Shown here in pieces: positions 1 through 10,500 of a stretch of DNA of 64,000 nt. How positions within the stretch are numbered: the stretch's first letter is position 1; each line of letters starts with the position of its first letter. Position numbers and translations under genes: made by a program. The stretch lies in NCBI GenBank assembly GCA_949130485.1, contig OX422187.1:5108159-5172158 (forward strand), read 5' to 3'. The notes under the pieces were generated by a model that was not told where the DNA came from, made no database searches, and was given only the letters and a program-made list of their open reading frames with translations. Origin of the DNA: Agelas oroides. Its lineage: Eukaryota; Porifera; Demospongiae; Agelasida; Agelasidae.

Positions 1-1406
1 CAAAGCCCAAATGGCATTACTCTGAACTGGAACAACCCTCGAGGAGTAGAGAATGCTGTCTTTTCACGATCCCTGGGGTCTACTTCAACCTGCCAGTAGC
101 CGCTCCGTAGGTCAAGTGTTGAAAACCACTGGGCACCAGACAGTGAGTCCAAGAGATCATCCACCCTAGGCAAAGGGTAGGAGTCCTTCTGTGTCACTTC
201 ATTCAGCTTGCGATAATCGATGCAAAATCGTAAAGACCCATCCTTTTTGCGTACCATCACAACTGGGGATGCCCATGGAGAGTGGGAGGGCTCAATCACT
301 CCTTGGCGATGCATTTCTTCCAGCATCTGGCCAACTTCTTGCTTGTAGTGAATGGGTAATCGGCGAGGGGCCTGTTTGATGGGAGCCTGGTTTCCGGTGT
401 AAATGCTGTGGTAAACCCAGTCAGTCCGGCCTAGATCTTGTTTGCCAGTAGAGAACACATCAGAAAACTCTTGCACCAGATCTTCTAGAGCCTTTTTCTG
501 ATGTTCCTCCATGTCTGTGACATCAATTTCGAGTAGCTCTGCTGCTGACTGCTCCACCCTGACTTGATTTACTGAGCGCTCGTTTGATTCTGGTGGAATT
601 TCATAGTATTCGGCTCCTTCAGTTGTGATTTCATTCCACTCTGATAGAGTGTAGAATTTGCCAATGGTTGTACCTCTATGCAGTGTTACGGCATCTGGGG
701 AGAGGTTTGCTGCTCTCAGCGGGATGAGTCCCTTGTCTGGAATTGCCACCACTCTCGCCAACAGTAGTTGGTGTCGCTCCTCAAAACCCTCTTTCGGTTC
801 AAGGACTCCTGCTGTAGGGAAACCATGGAAAAGACAGTCAACATTCGCAAAAAACAACCTTTCCTCCCCAGCTCGAACAACAACTGGCTCACCAATGGAC
901 ACCCTGCACACTTCCCTTGTCGGGTTGTGTGGTTGGAGAAGTGGTGTTGATGACTGTCCCCTGCGCAGCATACGGGACCCCAAGTCAATGACAAACTCGT
1001 GAGATGCTAGAAAGTCGGCACCGAGTAGGCAGTCTTGACTCACGTCATCAGCAACCAGGACATCATGGGTGTATTCTTTGCCTGCCACATGAATGCGACT
1101 TGTCGTCTGTCCAAGGATAGAGAGTGACTCACCATTGGCAACTACAATGGGTCCTCCAGCAGCTTGTTGCAATGTGCTTCTATGTCCGGCAGCTCCCCGC
1201 CCTCTCTCCCACAGTCTTCGATGGATTATCGTGACAGCTGAGCCAGTATCTACTAAAAGTGAGGCGGGGATTCCATCAACTTTACCATTAGTAAATATCG
1301 CTTGCTGCAGTGCTGTGCTGACAATTCGACGGGTGTGCGATGGGTCATTTACTGAGTTCGCGGCTGGCGATCGACCCAGGGCGCCAGCCGCTGCTCGTTT
1401 CCCGAA
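1..1406 (-). CDS. pol: pol polyprotein (protease and reverse transcriptase), partial
   Basis: The frame is open on the minus strand from 1406 (just after a TAG at 1409-1407) to the window edge. It lies in the -1 frame relative to gag. An aspartic protease active site reads [11 protein letters not shown] around 1260-1235. Downstream the frame carries linker sequence, then reverse transcriptase: [53 protein letters not shown] and FRVMPFGL. These are RT motifs 1 to 4 of Ty3/gypsy elements. The YxDD box, RNase H and integrase would lie beyond position 1. No start codon is expected, because translation should enter by -1 frameshifting from gag. Confidence 0.93.
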
Positions 1407-2227
1407 CTAGTGCATTCCCGTCGGATGTGGCCTCTCTGTCCACAACGCCAGCACGTTGGTGCCCGTTGTCTTGGTGGGGGTCGCTGCGTAGTGTTGCCAC
1501 TCAGCGTCATCTGACCCAACAGCCGCTCCAGCATCTCCGTGTTCCGGCGAACTGCTTCCATGAGGCTGTCATCTTGTCGTTGCGTTGCCACTGCAGCCAC
1601 CCTCTGTTGCACATGGTCTGCACTCTCAGTCACTGTGAGTTCTCCTTCGTCCTGTGTGTCGGCCGTGGTCACTGCCAGTACGTCACTTCTCTTGGGGCGC
1701 ATTAGCTTTCTCGCCGCCTGTGCAGCTTCCATTCTTTTGGCTGTTTCTCGGGCGTGATCGAGAGTCTCTGGTGGTGTCTTTAGAAGAGCTTCTTGGACAT
1801 GCTCGCTGCGCACTCCAGCAACAAATCGGTCACGGGCCAGTTCCATCCTCAGTTTTGGCTCCAGTGTAGGGTACGACCGATTAGCGAGATGTATCAGGGC
1901 GTCGGCGAAATCGTCCAGCGTCTCTCCGGCTTCCTGCTGCCGCTGTCCCAGCAGAAACCTCAACTCCGGCTGTCCCGTGGACGGTGCAAATCTTTTGGAC
2001 AGGGCTTTAGTCAGCTGCTTGAAGTCTCGCACTTCACTCTCGTCCAAACCGAGCAAGTCATACGCTCTGAACGCGGCGTCATCTAGCAGGGCCAGCAGGG
2101 CGTCTGGCAGTTTGTCGTCGGGGATCTTCACGGAGCGGGCGTACGCCTCGAATCGACGAATCCACAGAGCGAAGTCGTCTCCAGCCGAGTAGGGCCGAGG
2201 TGCCCGGATCTGTAACGGGGTAGCCAT
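1349..2227 (-). CDS. gag: gag-like capsid/nucleocapsid protein of the LTR retrotransposon
   Basis: This is a 292-residue ORF starting [20 protein letters not shown], 31 bases downstream of the primer binding site. The N-terminal two thirds is an alpha-helical retrotransposon gag domain ([32 protein letters not shown]). Near the C-terminus there is one CCHC zinc knuckle, [14 protein letters not shown] (C-x2-C-x4-H-x4-C), which should bind the element's RNA. The ORF overlaps pol by 58 bases and contains the frameshift signal just before its end. The ATG at 2227 is the first one after the PBS in this frame. Confidence 0.92.
   Translation of the reverse strand: MATPLQIRAPRPYSAGDDFALWIRRFEAYARSVKIPDDKLPDALLALLDDAAFRAYDLLGLDESEVRDFKQLTKALSKRFAPSTGQPELRFLLGQRQQEAGETLDDFADALIHLANRSYPTLEPKLRMELARDRFVAGVRSEHVQEALLKTPPETLDHARETAKRMEAAQAARKLMRPKRSDVLAVTTADTQDEGELTVTESADHVQQRVAAVATQRQDDSLMEAVRRNTEMLERLLGQMTLSGNTTQRPPPRQRAPTCWRCGQRGHIRRECTSSGNEQRLAPWVDRQPRTQ
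1360..1403 (-). promoter_or_regulatory. -1 programmed ribosomal frameshift signal (gag to pol)
   Basis: On the minus strand a slippery heptamer G_GGA_AAC occupies 1403-1397, in the gag frame. It is followed by a 5-nt spacer and a perfect 10-bp stem (1391-1382 pairs with 1369-1360) closed by a 12-nt loop. A -1 slip there enters the pol frame, whose only upstream stop is at 1409-1407. Heptamer, spacing and stem all fit the standard model for -1 frameshifting. Confidence 0.88.
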
Positions 2228-2232
2228 CCCGT

Positions 2233-2260
2233 GTGGGTTCGGATCCCACCGCTGCCACCA
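2233..2260 (-). other. Primer binding site complementary to the 3' end of tRNA-Leu
   Basis: On the minus strand, TGGTGGCAGCGGTGGGATCC and the next 8 bases are complementary to the CCA end, acceptor strand and whole T-arm of a leucine tRNA. On the plus strand the T-arm reads GTGGG-TTCGGAT-CCCAC. The site begins one base inside the LTR end. It is a reverse-transcription primer site and not a tRNA gene, because only the 3' 28 bases are present. Confidence 0.85.
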
Positions 2261-2261
2261 A

Positions 2262-2476
2262 TGTAATGAGTTTCTTGGATCAAGAAATAGCTCTGATACA
2301 ATTGGTGAGTATGCAGTTTAAATAGTGCAAACAGAAAGAAATGCAGGTGTACAGTTTCAGGAAATACAGCTGTGAGTAGGGTAAACACTGATGGGAATGT
2401 ACAAGCTGTACACAATTAGTAAATTAGTGTGACAAGTCCTGTAAACATATCCATTATTCGTGACACTTTCATTACA
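2262..2476 (-). repeat. LTR (5' LTR of the minus-strand retrotransposon)
   Basis: A 215-bp segment is bounded by the perfect 8-bp inverted ends TGTAATGA and TCATTACA. It carries the canonical TG...CA termini and sits directly next to the PBS. The partner LTR is outside the window, so the pair cannot be compared for age. The host bases after 2476 begin TAATC, the expected position of a 5-bp target duplication. Confidence 0.82.
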
Positions 2477-2820
2477 TAATCCTTTTTATGTACATATTGT
2501 AGCATAGGTCTGAGCTCCCAGCTACACGATGCCAAAATTCCAGCTTGCAATGCCCGTACTTGTGCTGAGTTACACTCAGAAGGCAGGTTCAATAGAATTA
2601 TGGCCATCCAGACAGAGGTTACAAGAAACACTTTATAGTGTGATACAAATTTCAGGTGTATGACATGTACAATGGAGAGATAATTAGTGCATGTAGAAAG
2701 TGTTCCAATTAAGATGGTCCTGGAGACATTCAGTCGGAAGGCACATGCACTAATTATGGTCATTGTCTGCTACAATATATTGTGGGTGGATGAAAGATGC
2801 TGCCTAAGTGTATAACCATA

Positions 2821-3525
2821 TACCGTATTCTACGTATTATCCGCCCATGGGTGGGGAACTTAAATGCTAGCTGAAAGAGGAGGGTGGGCGGATAATACGT
2901 AGTTTTGGTAAACGCGATGTAGTATCCGCCCACCCAGGAAGTTAATCTACAATCAAGCAGAGTACATACCGTAGATCGGGAAAATTTTGCTGCGGTTGAG
3001 ACCAACCGCGAAAATACAAGCGAATAAAAACATTTACGCGGCGATGATCAACAAATAAGCTTGCGCACGCACGTCCAACCTCCCGAGGTAAATGTCCGAT
3101 CGACGACTATTCCTGACAGCCGCAGCGTTACAGCCAGCAATACCTGGTTCTCCCGATACCTGGTAGCAGACTAAACACTAGAAACGCTCCGGGCGCTCGT
3201 CCATATTGCAACCGTCAACCGTTAAAAAAAATTTCGCGGATGGAACGAACCGCGAAAATTTAACACCGCGAAAATTATTTATTTCCTGATCTACAGTATG
3301 ATCGACAAACGTAACTGACGGTCTAAGCTGGAATGCTATTCTCAAAGCCATCTACATGTTGTCACCTACATGCCTGCTGTCGTTGTCGGTCCCAGTACAG
3401 GGAGCAGTCCCGCGGTAAAGGGTGGGCGGATACTATATATATAAACACCCTTCCACATAACTTTTGACCGAAGAAGGGGGTGGGCGGATAATACACCATG
3501 GGCGGATAATACATAGAATATGGTA
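2821..3525. mobile_element. Non-autonomous DNA element with 30-bp terminal inverted repeats
   Basis: The left end TACCGTATTCTACGTATTAT (2821 on) is mirrored by the right end ...ATACATAGAATATGGTA (to 3525) over 30 bases with three mismatches. CATA flanks both sides (2817-2820 and 3526-3529). Several further copies of a GGGTGGGCGGATA motif occur subterminally near 2882, 2928, 3419 and 3478, in both orientations. The interior holds paired ACCGCGAAAAT motifs and no ORF. Superfamily unknown. Confidence 0.75.
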
Positions 3526-4060
3526 CATACTCTAGGGTATGTGGATATACCCTGGGTTGTGGTTAATTTCGTATGATTTTTAAGGTTACGGGATATCTAA
3601 TGGGGTGCGATCAACGGTTCAGACTTACTAACCACAAAGTGGTTACACGGCACTAGACTACAGCTATAAAACATGGAACATGAAAAGAGAGACATTCAAT
3701 GCATTCTTTACAGTGAGAAATTATAGGGTGCCTTGTATGGGTGGTTATTCATATATCCTCAAGCTGCCTTGTGTACTAAAAATAAAGCAGTTTGCATCAT
3801 TTACAAACAGTAGAGAGTGACCTGCTGTTACATAGCCATATGCCTGGTCCATGTGCTATGACCTATTATACATAGCTGCACATGTGAAGGTTCAGTAACC
3901 AAACAACCAGCTCAGTGACCCTCATCATCAAATTGGTCTCCAAAAGTGACAACCTGTGCATGCACTGCTTGCTCAAGCTTGCCCTCAACATTTTATCAGT
4001 TATTAAAATAATTGGTCTCCAAAACTTTTAGTGTTTGTGTTTCTTCCTCCTCCCCTTCAG
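3526..4060. other. Intron sequence, no feature recognised
   Basis: AT-rich sequence upstream of the first recognised exon. It ends in a pyrimidine tract TTCTTCCTCCTCCCCTTCAG that serves as the 3' splice site. I see no upstream exon here, so earlier exons of the host gene probably lie left of the retrotransposon. Confidence 0.6.
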
Positions 4061-4528
4061 GGTTACAGTTGATGCTGGATGGACAGGATCTCCCTTTTGC
4101 ATCTTTTACATATGCCCTTACCCCACTGACAGACAAGCTGGCAGCTGTGGATTGGAAGGTGCTGGTCCACGAACAGTCCATGGAGGGCCAGCACATCCGC
4201 TGCCATGAGTTAAGTAATGAGGATAACATCGCAAACCTCATTGCTGGCTTCCAGAATGCCTATGCATTGGCTGTTGTGTTGATCAACATCAGTGATAACT
4301 ATTTTCTGCCTCCCTCTTTCCAAATGAAGACACAAATAAGCCACATCCCCGTGCTATTGTTGAAAAAGTGTGATGGGAGGGAAATGCTGAACAATCTGTA
4401 TTCACATGAAGAGAATGTTGTGTTTGCAAGGATCAGTGTTGAGGATCCTCTTAAGCGGGAATATGTGGGGACACTGCAGAAGGCGAGAAAGGGACCTGCT
4501 CACCCCAGCTCTGATTCCAAAGAACCAG
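4061..4528 (+). CDS. RNF213: RNF213-like exon 1 of window (N-terminal arm)
   Basis: The acceptor is CCCCTTCAG|GG and the donor CCAG|GTCAGT. The exon enters with two bases of a split codon and leaves with one. The 155 residues include LQLMLDGQDLPFASFTYAL, a hydrophobic stretch YALAVVLINIS, and SHIPVLLLKKCDGREMLNNL. I recognise no named domain. Position and joining phases place it in the N-terminal arm before the AAA ring. The phase implies at least one more exon upstream. Confidence 0.8.
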
Positions 4529-7500
4529 GTCAGTGGTAGCTTCGTTTTCAGCAGCGGCATAGCTGGGATCTGGTTTGCATTTGGTGGGCACAAGAAATAA
4601 TGTGGCAGGAAGTACCATGCAGTTATGGGTGTAGGAGAGTGCTTTGCATCAAGGCTTGTACCTGCTTTTTAGTACCAGTGGAAGTCGGAAGAACAGTGTT
4701 CCTCAGCCAAATAGTTTGTAGTTTTGCCCTTGTAGCTAACCTGTTGGCATCCCCCTCTTACTATGTAATGTGGGTAGCATACACAGAAGCTATACATAAC
4801 TGACTTGAAGTTTGGGTGGACCTACTGACAAGCCAGGTCCACCCTAGCTCACCCTTGGATTCCCCACTAGTTTCATACTCTTGTACCCCTCAGCATTTCC
4901 TACTACAAGTTAAGAAAGCTGGTGGTTTGAAAGTCTGGGAATGAGGCTACATTGTTGGATGATGTACCTTGAGTGTGTATGGAAAGTGACTACTGGCATT
5001 GGAATATTGCATGTTACTGATACTGGCATATTTGTTGTGTAAAAGTAAGCACAACATGCACAATAGAGCTCCCATTAATGATCTTCAGGGTTTGGAAAGC
5101 GTTTATTGAAGCAGCTCTTCCCGACTGGGAAGCATCCACCTCTTGACCTCAAGGCAGAACTCAAGAAGTACATGTACGATTCTGCAAGTGGGAAGCCTGT
5201 GGTTGTGTGTGAGAACCCCACATTCTTCACCATGGCTATGGCAACTTTCAACCAGTATGAAAAACATGTAAGTACTAGTTTTGGAGCAGTTAAAGATTGT
5301 TTAATTGACACCTGTGATACCTCTTTGCATTCCAGGCAAAGTTTGTCAGTACTGGTATTGAAGAAGCCCTAAAGGAGATCAACCATCACCTAACACAGAA
5401 CTTTCCATGGGATTTCCCCTTCTACTTGCTGCTTGCCTACAAGATGCACATGTGAGGGAGAGAGTTCTGCCTTGATCCTCACTCATGTTTATATAGCTTG
5501 ATGAAAATTTTAAAATACTTTCTTACATGGTTCTTATTATAGGAATCCTAAAGTCTATAATTGTGATGGGATGCATACATTCATGAAGAGTTGCATTGAG
5601 AGAATGGAAGGTATGCTACCTCAAAGTGTTGCCTCTACTTTCCTGGCCTTTCTCCAGAGGTGAGCATTCACATATATGTTTTACTAGTCTATCAAGCTAG
5701 ACCCTCTCTCACCCTCCAGAAAAGTGAGAGTGAGAGATGGTCTAGCTTGATAGACTAATGTTTTACCAGAGGAGGGAGGACGCGATCACGTGATAGCTAT
5801 AATTAACTGACATTCCAAGATCAAGAATTGTGGATACAAGCTAAACGAACGGCTCTATGGACAAAGTCACAGTGGACACAATGGGCGTGCAAGGTTTTCG
5901 ACGAAGCTGAACATGTCTGGCAGTTAAAATGGCCTCCCGTGACTCACCCAATTTTAAACTGGCAACTTACAAGCTTAGCCAGTGAGGTGAGCCATAATAA
6001 CCAATTTTGACTAGCCAGATGACTTCAGCTTAGTCGAAATCACTATGCGCCCATCGTGACTTAGTCCATAGAGCGAATCCCTGTAGCTTGCATCCCACGA
6101 TTCTTGCCCTTGGAATGTTATCAGAGAGCACTAATTGTCACTACAACATGACGTCATGTCCTCCCTCCTCTGGTGTTTTGCGCAGCGAGGGTTACGGTAC
6201 TTGGTCTGTGTGTCTGTCTGTCTGTGTGTCTGTTACTCAACATCTCACTTTATACATGATTATTCGTGCCACAAACGATACTAACCTTCTCAGCGGGGGA
6301 TGAAGGTCGAAAATTTTAAGCGATTTTCTCTGAAAATGCTTCATTGCGAAGCTAGAGTGTTTCCTGTTGGTACGGCTAGGCCTACATGATAAGTCGGCCA
6401 TTTTTTACTCCGCGGAAAACGTGCATGCGTATGAATCTGGACCACGTGGCTAGCGGCGATTTTGTTGTTGGGAGGGACGTTCTTTGCGAGTTCGATTATT
6501 GGCCATTGGCAGTAAGTATGCCTCCAACAAAGGTATGCCCGCAGTGTAAAGCTGCTGTACCTGTAAGACGGAAGACATGTGAACGCTGTGATCATGTCTT
6601 TCGATCCAAACGAAAAGCAGAGTGTAATTTGCGAGAGAAAGCTATGAAACGTATCAGATCAGTAGAATCAGATAGTGTGAAATCAGCTAGGAAATGAAGA
6701 TAAGTTGCACAAGATCTGTGAAAGAGCGTCAGAAACTCGTGAGTGAACTTTGTATAGGCAGGAACAAAACAGAATGCACAAAGCAAGCATGAGAGAGTCT
6801 GAAACCTTTGAGCAAACTGTGCATAGGCAGGAACAAAACAGAATGCGTATGGCAAGCATGAGAGAGTCTGCTGCGCCGAGGGTTTGGCACTTAGTGCCTT
6901 TCATTCACACATGCACTGAGATGGCTTAATCAAACTGCTGCCCCTAAATGTGTCCAAGCTCTGAGCAAGTTAACATACATAATGGTGACCTGTATACACA
7001 TCAGTGCAGATCTTAATGGCTAGCCCTGTGTGTGGTACTTCCCAATAGGCATAACTTTGCTGTGCAGTTTGGCAGTGAGAATCCAACCGGTGTGTTCCAG
7101 CTGCTGCAGCAAGCCTGCCTAGAGATGATTAAGATCTCATACCATGTTCATATGAAGGGATCTGGAGTCTGTGGGAGACATGTGTATCAGGGATTTGTTT
7201 ATAGCCGCTTCATGTGGGGTGAGTTTGTGTTTGTGGATATGTATTCATTTTTAGTGGGAAAATTTGTGCGTATATGTACACGCATGGTGCAGCTGCATAT
7301 TATGTAGTCTTTTTATTACTGCATGCTTTACAGCCTATGAATTATCTTTCAACCCTCTAATGAGCTCAATAAACTTTGCTACTATACTGGAAGTCAACAA
7401 TGCTGAAATTACTCACATGTTACAGGGGAGCCAGCCCCACACTATATAGTCTTGCAGAGCCGGACCCCACCCGGAGGAAGGGTCTGGTCCAATGCATTTG

Positions 7501-10500
7501 TATCTAACATCCCACAGATAATTGGGGGTATGATACAAGGTGATAAGTAGCTATGGCTATGATTGGCACAGCTGTGAATAACTTCGCACCTTGTACTGAA
7601 AGCTATGATCAAAACGGTAGCAGTTACCAAGTACTTAGTTAACTGTCTACGTGCTGACTGTGCAATACAAATCTATGTTAGTCATTGGACCAGACCCTTC
7701 CTCTGGGTAGGGTCTGGCTCCACGAGACTACACACTATACTAGAAATTGTAGAACATTGTGGGGGCGAGCCTAAGCAAGCAGCTACTATGGCTATTCATG
7801 AATAGACTAAGCTTCATGCTGAAATCATGACCTGAATCACTAGCGTTTATAACATTGAGCGCCGTTTATGCACGACCCTTACCTGAAGCGATCTCAACCC
7901 TGTGTGTCATTTTGTACGGTCTGCGAGCAGCCTGCCGTTGATGCTGGGTCACACTCTGGCAGTAGCCCAGCATTGCCCTTCACCTATTATGAGGCTACCT
8001 ACTAAGTGCACGAGGACGTTCAATTTTCGGGAAATATTTAAATGCGCATTTAAAATTTATGGTATATGGCTGTAAGCATAGATACACACACACTTCCGCA
8101 ATACAGTCCCGCTAGTGTGGGTCTCGCTCAGGCTCAACCCAATGAGTTAAACTCGGGTACATGAATGCAGAAAGCCTCAAGCCTCGCATGCAAAGCAGAA
8201 CCTGGCCACTCCTCAAAACAGGTTCTGACACCCATCATAGGGTGTTATAACTCTTGAGGGGTGCTAATTATCACCACTAACACCTTTTTTTGACACCCAT
8301 CATTCTGTCAGTGTTGTAATAACACTCCACAAAATCAGCTGCAATTTGTGGGGTGTTACTACTACTACACCCTATTTTTAACAGTGTTAAGTGATAGACT
8401 GCAATAGCGGCTGTGTAAAGCATGGGTATGAGGCTAGGCAGTTCTTGAACAGTAGCTGTTGAAAGGCCTTTGTGGAAAGCCAGTGCTCAGCTTTTCTTCA
8501 GTCAGTCCAGAACTGCTGAGTGAGGGAGTTCGGTTACGTAGGAAGACAAACAGCATACACTGCCAGTAAGAAAAGTGTATAAATTACTGGAGTGATGTCT
8601 AGGATTGCCATCAAAGGCTTAGTAGTGCCTTTGATCTCCTTTTGATCTGATCCCAACCTTAACCCTAACCTCATCCCCTAACAATGCAAACCTGGACGTG
8701 TATGGAAGTCAGATGAAAGTTGAGCTGGAAGCTTATGCCCGGCTTGCTCGCTTGTTCAGTAGTGCTCTCTACAATTGAAATCATGAGCTATGGAACCTAG
8801 TCGAGATTCATGCCAGACTCGCTCGGCTGCTTTGTAACGCCATATTGAACTGGAGCTAGTTTGACTGCTTACTCAGCAGCAATGGAGATCACGTGTGCCT
8901 GTACTTGTGGGGGGTCCCCTGGGGGCCAAAAGCATGATGTACATTTGACATATGGGGCTGAGACTGCAATGTGACTGCTGAGCCTTAACCCTTGAACCTC
9001 CTATGTACATCACGCCTCCTTAAGACCCCAGCGCAGAGAGAAATGAAAGGCACTGAAGTGCCAAACCCTTGGCGCAGCAGTGCATGTGATTGTACTTGTG
9101 TGTTAACTAGAATCGATCACTGTCTCGTGAACAATAGTATCATGACGTTTGCTCTCGAGTTGATATGGCACGCTTTTTGATATTAATTCATTCCTAACTG
9201 TCTGTCCTCGAATCTGTTCTGACAGCTAGGCACTTGGGCCTAATATTAACACAGTGCAGTACATTGCGGTTATTTGACATCATGCAACCTACATTAACAC
9301 AGCTATGCAATATGACATTGCATTGTGGTCATTACATCTATACTATATTTAGAGCAGCAATACATCATTGTTACTATTTATACACACATGACACAGCACA
9401 GTGACTAAGTTATGACTTAGCAATAATAACTATCTCATGCTTACTTTGTGCATTCTATCTCGCTCTTTCCTCTGCACAGTTTGCTCAAAGGTTTCAGAGT
9501 CTCTCATGCTTGCTTTGTGCATTCTGTTTTGTTCCTGCCTATACAAAGTTCGCTCATGAGTTTCTGACGCTCTTTCACAGGCCTTGTGCAACTTATCTTT
9601 AGCTTTCCTAGCTGATTTCACACACTATCTGATTCTACTGATCTCATACGTTTCAAAGCTTTCGCTCGCAAATTACACTCTGCTTTTCGTTTGGATCGAA
9701 AGACATGATCACAGCGTTCACATGTCTTCCATCTTACAGGTACAGCAGCTGTACACTGCGGGCATACCTTTGTTGGAGGCATACATACTGCCAATGGCCA
9801 ATAATCGAACTCGCAAAGAATGTCCCTCCCAAGAACAAAATCGCCGCTAGCCACGTGGTCCAGATTCATACGCATGCGCATTTTCCTCGGAGTAAAAAAT
9901 GGCCAACTTATCATGTAGCCGTATATACCAACAGGAAACACTCTAGCTTCGCAACGAAGCATTTTCAGAGAAAATCGCTTAAAATTTGCGACCTTCATCC
10001 GCCGCTGAGAAGGTTAGTATCGTTTGTGGCACGAATAATCACGTGTAAAGTGAGATGTTGAGTAACAGACATACAAACAGACAGACAGACACACAGACCA
10101 AGTACCGTAACCCTTGCTGCGCATGCGCGCCGAGGGTTAATGATGGTTACTGTGTGACAGAGAGAAGTATACGGAGCAACAGATTGTGCAGCCACAACTC
10201 TCACTGTTTTAGCAGCCTTCTGTTTTAACTATATGAGATGTGCAAGTTTTATGCACATGCAGGGCTTCATCTTGAAATTTTGTTAAGGGTGGGAAAAAAT
10301 CGAGTATTGAAAATCTTTGGGGGGTGACAATCCAAGTTGGTGTGCTTGCACACCAACTTATAAATTCCAAGGGGGGGGCAAAATCCTGCAAAAGGGGTGT
10401 AAATGAAGAAGACTCATTCCTAAGTCAAAATATTGAGATTAAAGTTTATTTAAGCCACTTGGCTGTCTACAGTTAAAATGTCTATCGTAGAATGCGGACC

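Larger units (their letters stand above)
1..2476 (-). mobile_element. Ty3/gypsy-type LTR retrotransposon, left part outside window
   Basis: Read on the minus strand, the order is LTR (2476-2262), primer binding site, gag, then protease and reverse transcriptase running off the left edge. Gag and pol are open apart from the expected frame change, so this is a young copy or one recently active. It lies antisense to the host gene, presumably in an upstream intron of that gene. The second LTR, RNase H and integrase are not in the window. The RT motifs and the gag-PR-RT order place it in the Ty3/gypsy group. I cannot name the clade. Confidence 0.93.
9042..10130 (-). mobile_element. Copy 2 of the zinc-ribbon TE, inverted and longer
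   Basis: Reading minus, it starts near GCGCAGCAAGGGTTACGGTA and ends with CTGCGCCAAGGGTTTGGCAC, a six-base-pair GGCACT/AGTGCC hairpin and TTTCATT. It matches copy 1 base for base over most of its length but retains about 350 extra bases near the 3' end. Two inverted copies 2.1 kb apart could pair or recombine. Confidence 0.72.

Noticed and set aside
658-2192. Plus-strand ORFs across the retrotransposon
   Set aside because: They are antisense shadows of the minus-strand gag and pol frames and contain no recognisable motif.
2233-2260. tRNA-Leu gene fragment
   Set aside because: Only the 3' T-arm and acceptor end are present, directly beside an LTR. It is the retrotransposon primer site.
5611-5616. 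Alternative donor GTATGC in exon 4
   Set aside because: Its use would leave one base instead of two and break the frame with exon 5. The donor at 5660 gives a continuous reading.
8652-8690. Telomere-like TTAACCCTAACC
   Set aside because: Only a single short degenerate stretch, not an array.
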